From Modestobacter sp. (GTDB taxonomy: Bacteria; Actinomycetota; Actinomycetes; Mycobacteriales; Geodermatophilaceae), in the NCBI GenBank assembly GCA_025966175.1, contig JAOPVN010000449.1:1-8387 (forward strand): a stretch of DNA of 8,387 nt. Reading direction: 5' to 3'. Shown in pieces: positions 1 to 5,453 of this stretch; position 1 is the first letter of the stretch; the number at the start of each line of letters is the position of its first letter. The notes beneath the pieces were generated by a model. That model was not told the origin of the DNA. It saw only the letters and a program-made list of their open reading frames with translations, and did not search any database. The position numbers and the translations under genes were made by a program.

Positions 1-182
1 ACCCGGTGGCCGTGGGCGGCCTGGCGGGCCAGCTGGGCGGTCGCCGGCGGCGTGGCCGGCACGAACTCGACGGCGGCGGACGCAACGGCCCGGCGTCCCG
101 AGGCGAGCGACCAGCCCCTGGCGAGCAGCGCCGCAGGGGCCATCAGGGCGATGAAGAGGACGACGGCGATGAGGCGGCCCAC
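1..182 (-). CDS. Unidentified exported or membrane-anchored protein, N-terminal 60 residues only
   Basis: This is a partial gene whose 3' end runs off the left edge. Reading from GTG at 182, it begins MGRLIAVVLFIALMAPAALL, a short positive start followed by a hydrophobic stretch (about residues 4-20). That is a signal peptide or single membrane anchor. The rest seen is Ala/Pro/Arg-rich and has no cysteine, so a lipobox is unlikely. Coding is supported by third positions: all but about three of 60 codons end in G or C. The start lies 47 nt after the tatD stop. There is no well-spaced ribosome site, but CACACT sits 6 nt upstream of the GTG, so a leaderless start is possible. In Mycobacterium tuberculosis the gene after tatD is rpfB, but no RpfB-type DUF348 start is visible here. 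I do not assign a function. Start choice is moderately sure. Confidence 0.62.
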   Translation of the reverse strand, partial: MGRLIAVVLFIALMAPAALLARGWSLASGRRAVASAAVEFVPATPPATAQLARQAAHGHR

Positions 183-188
183 TCCCCC

Positions 189-194
189 AGTGTG
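189..194 (-). promoter_or_regulatory. Possible -10 element of the left-edge gene (leaderless)
   Basis: Read on the minus strand this is CACACT, six bases before the GTG at 182. The spacing equals that seen at metG and rsmI and would put the transcript start at or next to the start codon. The first base departs from the actinobacterial TAnnnT pattern and I see no -35 box, so support is weak. The alternative is read-through from tatD. Confidence 0.25.
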
Positions 195-229
195 CCCCCG
201 TTCACCGCGGGTGGGGGCGGGGCCCCTCC

Positions 230-1102
230 TCAGTCGTCCCAGCGGCCGAAGACCCGCTCGGCGGTGGCGGTGAGGGCTCCGCAGAGCTGCCCCAGCTCCG
301 TGCCGGTGACCTCGGCGAGCGCGCGCACGGTGTGCGGCACCAGGCGCGCGGCGTTGGGGCGCCCGCGCAGCGGCACCGGGGTGAGGAACGGCGCGTCGGT
401 CTCGACCAGCAGCTGGTCCAGCGGGGTGAGCGCGGCGGCCTCGCGGAGGTGGCCGGCGTTGCCGAAGGTCAGGGTGCCGGCGAAGGACAGCACGTAGCCG
501 CGCTCGATGCAGGCCCGGGCGAAGCCGGCGTCCCCGGAGAAGCAGTGCAGCACCGTGTGCTCGGGAGCGCCCTCGTCGGCCAGCACGCGCAGCACGTCGT
601 CGTGGGCGTCGCGGTCGTGGATGACCAGGGCGAGGCCGTGCCGCTTGGCGATGTCGATGTGCGCGCGGAAGGACGCCTCCTGCGGCGCCCATCCCTCCTC
701 GCCGGTGCGGTACCGGTCCAGCCCGGTCTCCCCCACCGCGCGGACCCGCGGCTGGGCGGCCAGCCGGTCGATCTCGGCCAGTGCGGAGTCCGTCGCCGCG
801 CCGGCACCGGCCTCGTTGGGGTGCAGCGCGACCGCGGCCAGCACGTTCGGGTGCCGGGCGGCGAGCTCGGCCGACCAGCGCGAGGACGCGACGTCCACCC
901 CGACCTGGACCAGCCGCGGGACCCCGACGGCGACCGCGGCCGCGATCGCCTCGTCCACCTCGGCGTCCGTCGGCTCGCGGTCCTCCCCACCGACGGCGAT
1001 GTCGAAGTGGGTGTGACTGTCGACCGCCGGAGCCGGCAACGGTTCCGGCGACGGCGGCGGCTCGCCCCGCCGGTTGGCCCGCGAGGACGTCGACCGACTC
1101 AC
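230..1102 (-). CDS. tatD: TatD family metal-dependent hydrolase (DNase)
   Basis: A 290-residue TatD-type nuclease of the amidohydrolase superfamily, cytoplasmic. The family uses divalent metals to cut DNA from the 3' end and has been tied to DNA repair and quality control. The metal-site motifs are all present: HTHFD (H30, H32), ALHPNE (H94), GETGLD (E125), IHDRD (H162), HCFSGD (H186) and VETDAPFLTP (D236). Length is slightly above the usual 260-270 because of a Pro/Glu/Arg-rich N-terminal extension of about 26 residues, common in actinobacterial members. The start is GTG at 1102; the only later in-frame candidate before the first metal motif is a TTG at codon 22. It follows metG by 40 nt on the same strand and is probably co-transcribed with it, but the spacer holds a perfect palindrome ending 3 nt before the start codon. 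That palindrome could control its translation or partly end transcription. Confidence 0.95.
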   Translation of the reverse strand: MSRSTSSRANRRGEPPPSPEPLPAPAVDSHTHFDIAVGGEDREPTDAEVDEAIAAAVAVGVPRLVQVGVDVASSRWSAELAARHPNVLAAVALHPNEAGAGAATDSALAEIDRLAAQPRVRAVGETGLDRYRTGEEGWAPQEASFRAHIDIAKRHGLALVIHDRDAHDDVLRVLADEGAPEHTVLHCFSGDAGFARACIERGYVLSFAGTLTFGNAGHLREAAALTPLDQLLVETDAPFLTPVPLRGRPNAARLVPHTVRALAEVTGTELGQLCGALTATAERVFGRWDD

Positions 1103-1105
1103 CGT

Positions 1106-1131
1106 TCCGCCAAAATGGCCATTTTGGCGGA
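1106..1131. repeat. Perfect 26-bp palindrome between metG and tatD
   Basis: The half-site TCCGCCAAAATGG is followed directly by its exact reverse complement, giving 13 + 13 bp with no mismatch and a TGGCCA centre. The next bases on each side (T1105, G1132) do not pair. It starts 11 nt after the metG stop codon and ends 3 nt before the tatD GTG. It carries the only AAAA and TTTT runs I could see in this GC-rich window. As RNA it could fold into an 11-bp stem with a GGCC loop. It may be an operator for a dimeric regulator, a processing or attenuation hairpin, or one copy of a dispersed intergenic palindrome. No second copy was seen in the window. Confidence 0.9.
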
Positions 1132-1142
1132 GGGGGACGCGC

Positions 1143-2966
1143 TCACGCCTCGCCGTCCGCCTTGCCGCCTGTGCCGGCTTCTTCCAGCCGGGCCAGCTCC
1201 TCGTCGACGATCGAGGGGTCGAGCTTGGTGAACACCGGCTTCGGCGGCGCCAGCGGCGTGCCCGGTGGGGGCAGCGGCGTGGAGGCCCAGACCGCCTGAC
1301 CCTCGCTGTAGGGCCCGGTGATGATCGGGTACGGCGAGCCGTCGTCGAGGTCGGTGACCTCCTCGATCCGCGGCGTCACCGACCAGACACCGGTACCCCC
1401 GAGCAGCTCGTGGACCTGCTGCGACGAGTGCGGCAGGAACGGCGTGAGCAGCGCGTTGCAGTCCTTGATCGCCTGCAGCGCGGTGTGCAGCACGGTGTCC
1501 CGGCGGGCCGGGTCCTCCTTGAGCTTCCACGGCGCCTGGTCCGACAGGTACTTGTTCGCCTCGCCGACCACCCGCATCGCCTCGGTGACCGCCGCCTTCT
1601 GCCGGTTGCGCGCCAGCAGGTCGCCGATCGGGGTGAACGCGCCGGACGTGGTGGCCAGCAACTGCCGGTCGGCGTCGGTCAGCTCCCCCGGGCTCGGCAC
1701 GGCACCGACGTTCTTGGCCGCCATGGACACCGTGCGGTTGACCAGGTTGCCCCAGCCGGCGACCAGCTCGTCGTTGTTGCGCCGGAGGAACTCCGCCCAG
1801 GTGAAGTCGGTGTCCTGGTTCTCCGGACCGGCGACGGCGATGAAGTAGCGCAGCGCGTCGGCGTCGTAGCGGGCCAGGAAGTCGCGGACGTAGATGACCA
1901 CCTGCCGGGAGGAGGAGAACTTGCGCCCCTCCATGGTCAGGAACTCACTCGACACCACCTCGGTGGGCAGGTTCAGCCGGCCCAGCGATCCGGGCGTGCC
2001 GCCCTTGTCACCCTCACCGTTGTATCCGAGGAGCTGGGCCGGCCAGATCTCGGAGTGGAAGACGATGTTGTCCTTGCCCATGAAGTAGTAGGCGTCGGAG
2101 TCCGGCGCCTGCCACCACTGCCGCCAGGCCTCCGGGTCGCCGGACCGGCGGGCCCACTCGATCGACGCCGACAGATAGCCCACGACGGCGTCGAACCACA
2201 CGTAGATGCGCTTGTCCGGCCGGTCGATCCAACCCTCCAGCGGCACACGCACACCCCAGTCGATGTCCCGGGTGTAGCTGCGCGGCTTGAGATCGCCGAG
2301 CAGGTTGACGCTGAAGTTCAAGACGTTGGGCCGCCAGCTCTTGCGCGTGCCCAGCCAGTCGCCGAGCGCCCGGGCGAACGCCGGCAGGTCGAGGAAGTAG
2401 TGCTCCTCCTCGACGAACTTCGGCGTCTCGCCGTTGATCTTGCTGACCGGGTTGATCAGGTCGACCGGGTCGAGCTGGTTGCCGCAGTTGTCGCACTGGT
2501 CGCCGCGGGCGCCGTCGTAGCCGCAGATCGGGCAGGTGCCCTCGATGTAGCGGTCGGGCAGCGTGCGGCCGGTGGACGGACTGATCGCGCCGAGCGTGGT
2601 CTGCGGGAAGACGTAACCGTTCTTCAGCAGCCCGAGGAAGATCTCCTGGCTGACCGCGGCGTGGTTGGCCGTCGTCGTCCGGGTGAAGAGGTCGTAGCTC
2701 ATCCCCAGGCTGGCCAGGTCGTCGACGATGATCCGGTTGTTCCGGTCGGCGATCTCCCGCGGGCTGATCCCCTCGGCGTCGGCGGCGACCGTGATCGGCG
2801 TCCCGTGCTCGTCGGTGCCGCTGACCATGAGCACCTGGTCGCCGGTCATCCGGCGGTAACGGCTGAAGACGTCGGAGGGCACCCCGAAGCCCGAGACGTG
2901 CCCGATGTGCCGCGGGCCGTTGGCGTAGGGCCAGGCGACGGCGGTCAGGATGTGTCGGTCACTCAC
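1143..2966 (-). CDS. metG: Methionyl-tRNA synthetase
   Basis: A 607-residue class I aminoacyl-tRNA synthetase that joins methionine to tRNA-Met with ATP, in the cytoplasm. The HIGH signature is exact at residues 20-23, within PYANGPRHIGH. The second ATP-site signature, usually KMSKS, appears as KFSSS at 349-353 (EGRKFSSSR), a form I associate with actinobacterial MetRS. A four-cysteine zinc knuckle lies at C145, C148, C158 and C161. The anticodon-binding helical domain follows (about 385-530), with the WGNLVNR and YLSDQAPWKLK blocks. It lacks the extra C-terminal OB-fold (Trbp111-like) domain of longer MetRS and ends in a proline-rich then acidic tail. The start is GTG at 2966. No good ribosome site precedes it, but a TAGGCT hexamer six bases upstream suggests a leaderless mRNA. 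It is probably the first gene of a metG-tatD unit. Confidence 0.97.
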   Translation of the reverse strand: MSDRHILTAVAWPYANGPRHIGHVSGFGVPSDVFSRYRRMTGDQVLMVSGTDEHGTPITVAADAEGISPREIADRNNRIIVDDLASLGMSYDLFTRTTTANHAAVSQEIFLGLLKNGYVFPQTTLGAISPSTGRTLPDRYIEGTCPICGYDGARGDQCDNCGNQLDPVDLINPVSKINGETPKFVEEEHYFLDLPAFARALGDWLGTRKSWRPNVLNFSVNLLGDLKPRSYTRDIDWGVRVPLEGWIDRPDKRIYVWFDAVVGYLSASIEWARRSGDPEAWRQWWQAPDSDAYYFMGKDNIVFHSEIWPAQLLGYNGEGDKGGTPGSLGRLNLPTEVVSSEFLTMEGRKFSSSRQVVIYVRDFLARYDADALRYFIAVAGPENQDTDFTWAEFLRRNNDELVAGWGNLVNRTVSMAAKNVGAVPSPGELTDADRQLLATTSGAFTPIGDLLARNRQKAAVTEAMRVVGEANKYLSDQAPWKLKEDPARRDTVLHTALQAIKDCNALLTPFLPHSSQQVHELLGGTGVWSVTPRIEEVTDLDDGSPYPIITGPYSEGQAVWASTPLPPPGTPLAPPKPVFTKLDPSIVDEELARLEEAGTGGKADGEA

Positions 2967-2972
2967 GGCCAG

Positions 2973-2978
2973 AGCCTA
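2973..2978 (-). promoter_or_regulatory. Probable -10 element of metG (leaderless)
   Basis: On the minus strand this reads TAGGCT, matching the actinobacterial TAnnnT -10 pattern. It ends six bases before the metG GTG, so transcription would begin at or beside the start codon. The absence of a Shine-Dalgarno sequence there fits. No -35 hexamer is recognisable. Confidence 0.5.
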
Positions 2979-2981
2979 GTT

Positions 2982-3003
2982 CGGGAGCTCCGGCCGGCTC
3001 CCG
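2982..3003 (-). terminator. Hairpin after the 220-aa membrane protein gene
   Basis: CGGGAGC (2982-2988) pairs exactly with GCTCCCG (2997-3003) around an 8-base loop. It lies 7 to 28 nt past the stop codon of the upstream gene (3010-3672) and just before the metG -10. There is no U-run, which is usual in high-GC actinobacteria. It may end transcription of the membrane protein gene ahead of the metG promoter. A further CGGGAGC copy at 3002-3008 allows alternative pairing. A 7-bp stem in DNA this rich in GC could also be chance. Confidence 0.4.
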
Positions 3004-3009
3004 GGAGCA

Positions 3010-3672
3010 TCAGCGCGTGCTGTCGACCGCGGCCGGGGCCGGCTCGACGGCCGGGTGGGCCGGGGAGCTGACGAGCGAGAACGCGGTCAGCGCCAGGCCG
3101 ATGACGCCGACCGTCACCCCGCGCGCCACCCGGTACCGCGGGGGCTGCGCCGGACGGTGGACCCGCGGGTGGGGACCCGCGGCCAGCCAGTCCGCCGTGG
3201 CGTCGGACCCGGCGAGCAGCAGCTTGACGATGGGGACGGTGACGGCCAGCAGCGTGAGCACCGGGAGCGGCAGCGCACCGAGCGGCCCGGGGGCCACCAG
3301 CGCCACGCCGTCGACGCCGAGCGCCCCGGCTCCGGCCAGCACCAGGAGCAGCGCGATCTCCCCGCAGGAGACCGCGACGAGCAGAAGCCGGCCGGCGCCG
3401 TCCACCAGGCTGGCACCGCCGCCGGCGCACAGCACCACCCAGCCGGCGAGCAGCAGCAGGGTGAGCGCGACCAGGCCGCCGTCCGGGCGGAGGCCGGTGC
3501 CGAAGAGCCCGTCCAGGCCGGTGAGCCCGACCGCCAGCAGCGCCAGCGACTCCACGACGGCCAGCGCCCCGGCGGCCGCCACCGTCGCCGGCGTGCGCCG
3601 CCGGCCCGGGACCGACCGCGTCGGAGGGACGACGGCCGCGGGGACGGCGTCGGGGACGGTGCTGCTGGACAC
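3010..3672 (-). CDS. Multi-pass membrane protein of unknown function
   Basis: A 220-residue protein I do not recognise. The N-terminus (1-28) is a proline/arginine-containing, probably cytoplasmic tail. Hydrophobic segments follow at about 29-50, 66-86, 95-118, 130-154 and 184-203, giving about five membrane passes and a short Ala/Pro-rich C-terminal tail. I see no catalytic or transport motif; the cysteines (82 and 103) are isolated. The start is GTG at 3672, supported by AGGGAG five bases upstream, unlike the leaderless starts nearby. Codon third positions are strongly GC, as in neighbours. It lies 101 nt downstream of the permease on the same strand and 43 nt upstream of metG. Hairpin-like repeats on both sides suggest its own transcription unit. 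No link to metG is implied. Confidence 0.82.
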   Translation of the reverse strand: MSSSTVPDAVPAAVVPPTRSVPGRRRTPATVAAAGALAVVESLALLAVGLTGLDGLFGTGLRPDGGLVALTLLLLAGWVVLCAGGGASLVDGAGRLLLVAVSCGEIALLLVLAGAGALGVDGVALVAPGPLGALPLPVLTLLAVTVPIVKLLLAGSDATADWLAAGPHPRVHRPAQPPRYRVARGVTVGVIGLALTAFSLVSSPAHPAVEPAPAAVDSTR

Positions 3673-3677
3673 GGGGG

Positions 3678-3683
3678 CTCCCT
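3678..3683 (-). promoter_or_regulatory. Ribosome binding site of the 220-aa membrane protein
   Basis: Read on the minus strand this is AGGGAG, five bases before the GTG start at 3672. It fixes that start over internal GTG candidates. It overlaps one arm of a 6-bp inverted repeat (CCTGAC at 3681-3686, GTCAGG at 3706-3711, 19-base loop), which could mask the site if it folds in the mRNA. That folding is speculative. Confidence 0.6.
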
Positions 3684-3731
3684 GACCGGGGACGGGCTGT
3701 CACCAGTCAGGTCGGCCGTGCGGGAGTGCTG

Positions 3732-3765
3732 CCGGAGGAGGGCGGCGCCCACCCCACCCCTCCGG
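3732..3765 (-). terminator. Possible terminator hairpin after the permease gene
   Basis: CCGGAGG (3732-3738) and CCTCCGG (3759-3765) form a 7-bp stem. The 20-base loop contains a smaller nested GGGC/GCCC pairing. The structure begins 8 nt past the permease stop codon. There is no U-run. The long loop makes this a weak candidate. Confidence 0.33.
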
Positions 3766-3773
3766 GTGAGGGA

Positions 3774-5294
3774 TCAGTCGGGAGCGCGGTCGCGGGCGGA
3801 CTCCCGCTCGCCGGCGGTGGCCGGGTCCAGCGAGCCACCGGCGGCCAGCCGGCTGTGGTGGCGGCTGTAGACGGCGTAGACGAGCACCCCGATGACCATC
3901 CACACCGCGAACCGGAGCCAGGTCTCGCCGGGCAGGTTGAGCATCAGGTAGAGGCAGGCCAGCGCGGACACGACCGGCAGCACCGGCACGAACGGCACCC
4001 GGAAGGACCGCGGCAGGTCCGGCCGGGTGCGGCGCAGCACGATGACGGCGATGGAGACCAGGACGAAGGCGAACAGCGTGCCGATGTTCACCAGTTCGGC
4101 GAGGGTGCTCAGCGGGACGAACCCGGCGAGCAGGGCCACCACCACTCCGGTGATGACGGTGATCTTGTACGGCGTCCCGTGCTTCGGGTGCACCGCGCCG
4201 AGGCCGGGCGGCAGCAGGTGGTCGCGGCTCATCGCGAACAGCACCCGGGACTGGCCGAGCATCAGGATCATCACGACCGAGGTCAGCCCGGCCAGCGCGC
4301 CCACCGAGATCGCGCCGGACAGGAACGGCAGCCCGACGCTGCGGAAGGCGTCGGCGAGCGGCGCCTCGGTGGACAGCTCCGTGTACCGCTGCATCCCCAC
4401 CACGACCAGCGAGACCGCGACGTAGAGCAGCGTGCAGACGGCGAGGGACCCGATGATGCCCCGGGGCAGGTCCTTCTTCGGGTCCTTGGTCTCCTCCGCC
4501 GCCGTGGCGACGATGTCGAAGCCGATGAAGGCGAAGAAGACGATGGCCGCGCCGGCCAGGATGCCGCCGACCCCGAAGTTGCTGGGGGCGAAGCCGAACA
4601 GCGTCTGGATCAGCGGGGCGCTCCAGCCGCTGCCCGCCTCGGCCGGCTCGGCCGGCGGCACGAACGGCGAGTAGTTCTCCGCCTTGACGTAGAAGAAGCC
4701 GACCACGATCACCAGCAGCACGATCGCGACCTTGATCGCCACGATGACGGAGGTGACGCGGGAGGAGAACTTGATCCCGAGGATGAGCACGCCGGTCATC
4801 ACCACGGCGATGACGATGGCCGGGATGTTGACCGTCGCGGTCTCCCCGGCGATCGACGTCGGCAGCGGGATGCCGAGGTCGCCCAGCAGCTGGTTGAGGT
4901 AGCCCGACCAGCCGACCGAGACGGTGGCGGCCCCCAGCGCCAGCTCGAGGACCAGGTCCCAGCCGATGATCCAGGCCACGAACTCGCCCAAGGTGGCGTA
5001 GGAGAACGTGTAGGCCGACCCGGCGACCGGCACGGTGGAGGCGAACTCCGCGTAGCAGAGGGCGGCCAGGCCGCAGACCACGCCCGCGATCACGAAGGAG
5101 AGGGCGACCGCCGGGCCGGTGGTCGTCCTGGCCACCTCACCGGTGAGCACGAAGATGCCGGTGCCGATGATCACCCCGACGCCGAAGACGGCGAGGTCGA
5201 ACCCGGACAGGTGCCGCTTCAGCTGGTGGCCCGGTTCGTCGGTGTCGCGGATCGAGTCCTCGACGTTCTTCACCCGTGCTCGGTTCTCGGCCAC
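3774..5294 (-). CDS. APC-superfamily amino acid permease, cationic amino acid transporter type
   Basis: A 506-residue inner-membrane amino acid transporter with the usual length and pattern of about 12 or more hydrophobic segments. The unwound first helix of the LeuT-like fold shows as GVGVIIGTGIFVLTG (38-52). The second conserved block is CYAEFASTVPVAGSAYTFSY (80-99), and the third, FIGFDIVATAAEETKDPKKD (256-275), marks the CAT/YfnA-like branch. Expected substrates are basic or other amino acids taken up by proton coupling or exchange. The exact substrate cannot be read from sequence. The start is GTG at 5294. GGGAGG lies upstream, at a rather long spacing of about 11 bases, so the exact start is slightly unsure. 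The family core begins near residue 25, so any shift would be small. It is divergent from corA across 159 bp. A weak hairpin follows the stop. Confidence 0.93.
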   Translation of the reverse strand: MAENRARVKNVEDSIRDTDEPGHQLKRHLSGFDLAVFGVGVIIGTGIFVLTGEVARTTTGPAVALSFVIAGVVCGLAALCYAEFASTVPVAGSAYTFSYATLGEFVAWIIGWDLVLELALGAATVSVGWSGYLNQLLGDLGIPLPTSIAGETATVNIPAIVIAVVMTGVLILGIKFSSRVTSVIVAIKVAIVLLVIVVGFFYVKAENYSPFVPPAEPAEAGSGWSAPLIQTLFGFAPSNFGVGGILAGAAIVFFAFIGFDIVATAAEETKDPKKDLPRGIIGSLAVCTLLYVAVSLVVVGMQRYTELSTEAPLADAFRSVGLPFLSGAISVGALAGLTSVVMILMLGQSRVLFAMSRDHLLPPGLGAVHPKHGTPYKITVITGVVVALLAGFVPLSTLAELVNIGTLFAFVLVSIAVIVLRRTRPDLPRSFRVPFVPVLPVVSALACLYLMLNLPGETWLRFAVWMVIGVLVYAVYSRHHSRLAAGGSLDPATAGERESARDRAPD

Positions 5295-5453
5295 GCCCGC
5301 CCACCCTCCCTCGGGTCGGCGCTGGGAACGCCGGCCGCCTGGTGATCAACGCCTGCGCGGAGCGTGCCACTCGGATGCCGGTCCCGCATGCCTACGCTGC
5401 CGGGTGCTGCAGGCCGGGACGGCGGCAGCTCCGCAGGAGGACGAGGAGTTCCG
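5295..5453. promoter_or_regulatory. Divergent promoter region between the permease and corA
   Basis: This 159-bp spacer has no convincing gene of its own and must hold the promoters for both divergent genes. On the plus strand TACGCT at 5393-5398 fits a TAnnnT -10 and would give corA a leader of about 50 nt, but no -35 box is clear. No clear -10 was found for the permease. GCGGAGC (5357-5363) and GCTCCGC (5428-5434) form a distant inverted repeat that may be chance. No riboswitch-like structure was recognised; an M-box would normally be longer than this leader. Confidence 0.45.
5443..5448 (+). promoter_or_regulatory. Ribosome binding site deciding the corA start
   Basis: GAGGAG stands five bases before GTG at 5454, an ideal spacing. 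It favours this start over the in-frame upstream ATG at 5364, which would add 30 poorly conserved residues through the promoter region. Confidence 0.75.

Noticed and set aside
52..273. Small plus-strand open frame of 73 codons at the left end
   Set aside because: It is opposite the start of the left-edge gene and the tatD 3' end. The minus-strand frame has the hydrophobic signal segment and the stronger codon pattern.
332..1231. A 299-codon plus-strand frame opposite tatD
   Set aside because: It is a mirror of tatD and runs across the palindrome into metG. No ribosome site or domain is seen.
1074..3071. A 665-codon open frame on the plus strand opposite metG
   Set aside because: It is antisense to a clear MetRS. 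The translation is Arg/Gly/Val/Asp-rich with no domain, as expected from the mirror frame of GC-rich coding DNA.
3726..5345. A 539-codon open frame on the plus strand opposite the permease
   Set aside because: It has a His/Asp/Gly/Arg-rich low-complexity product and lies fully antisense to a well-supported transporter. It is a composition artefact.
5357..5434. GCGGAGC/GCTCCGC inverted repeat in the corA-permease spacer
   Set aside because: The seven-base arms lie 64 bases apart, and such matches arise readily by chance in sequence this GC-rich.
5364..5453. Upstream ATG start for corA adding 30 residues
   Set aside because: The added segment is Gly/Arg-rich and overlaps the probable -10. GTG at 5454 has an ideal GAGGAG site.
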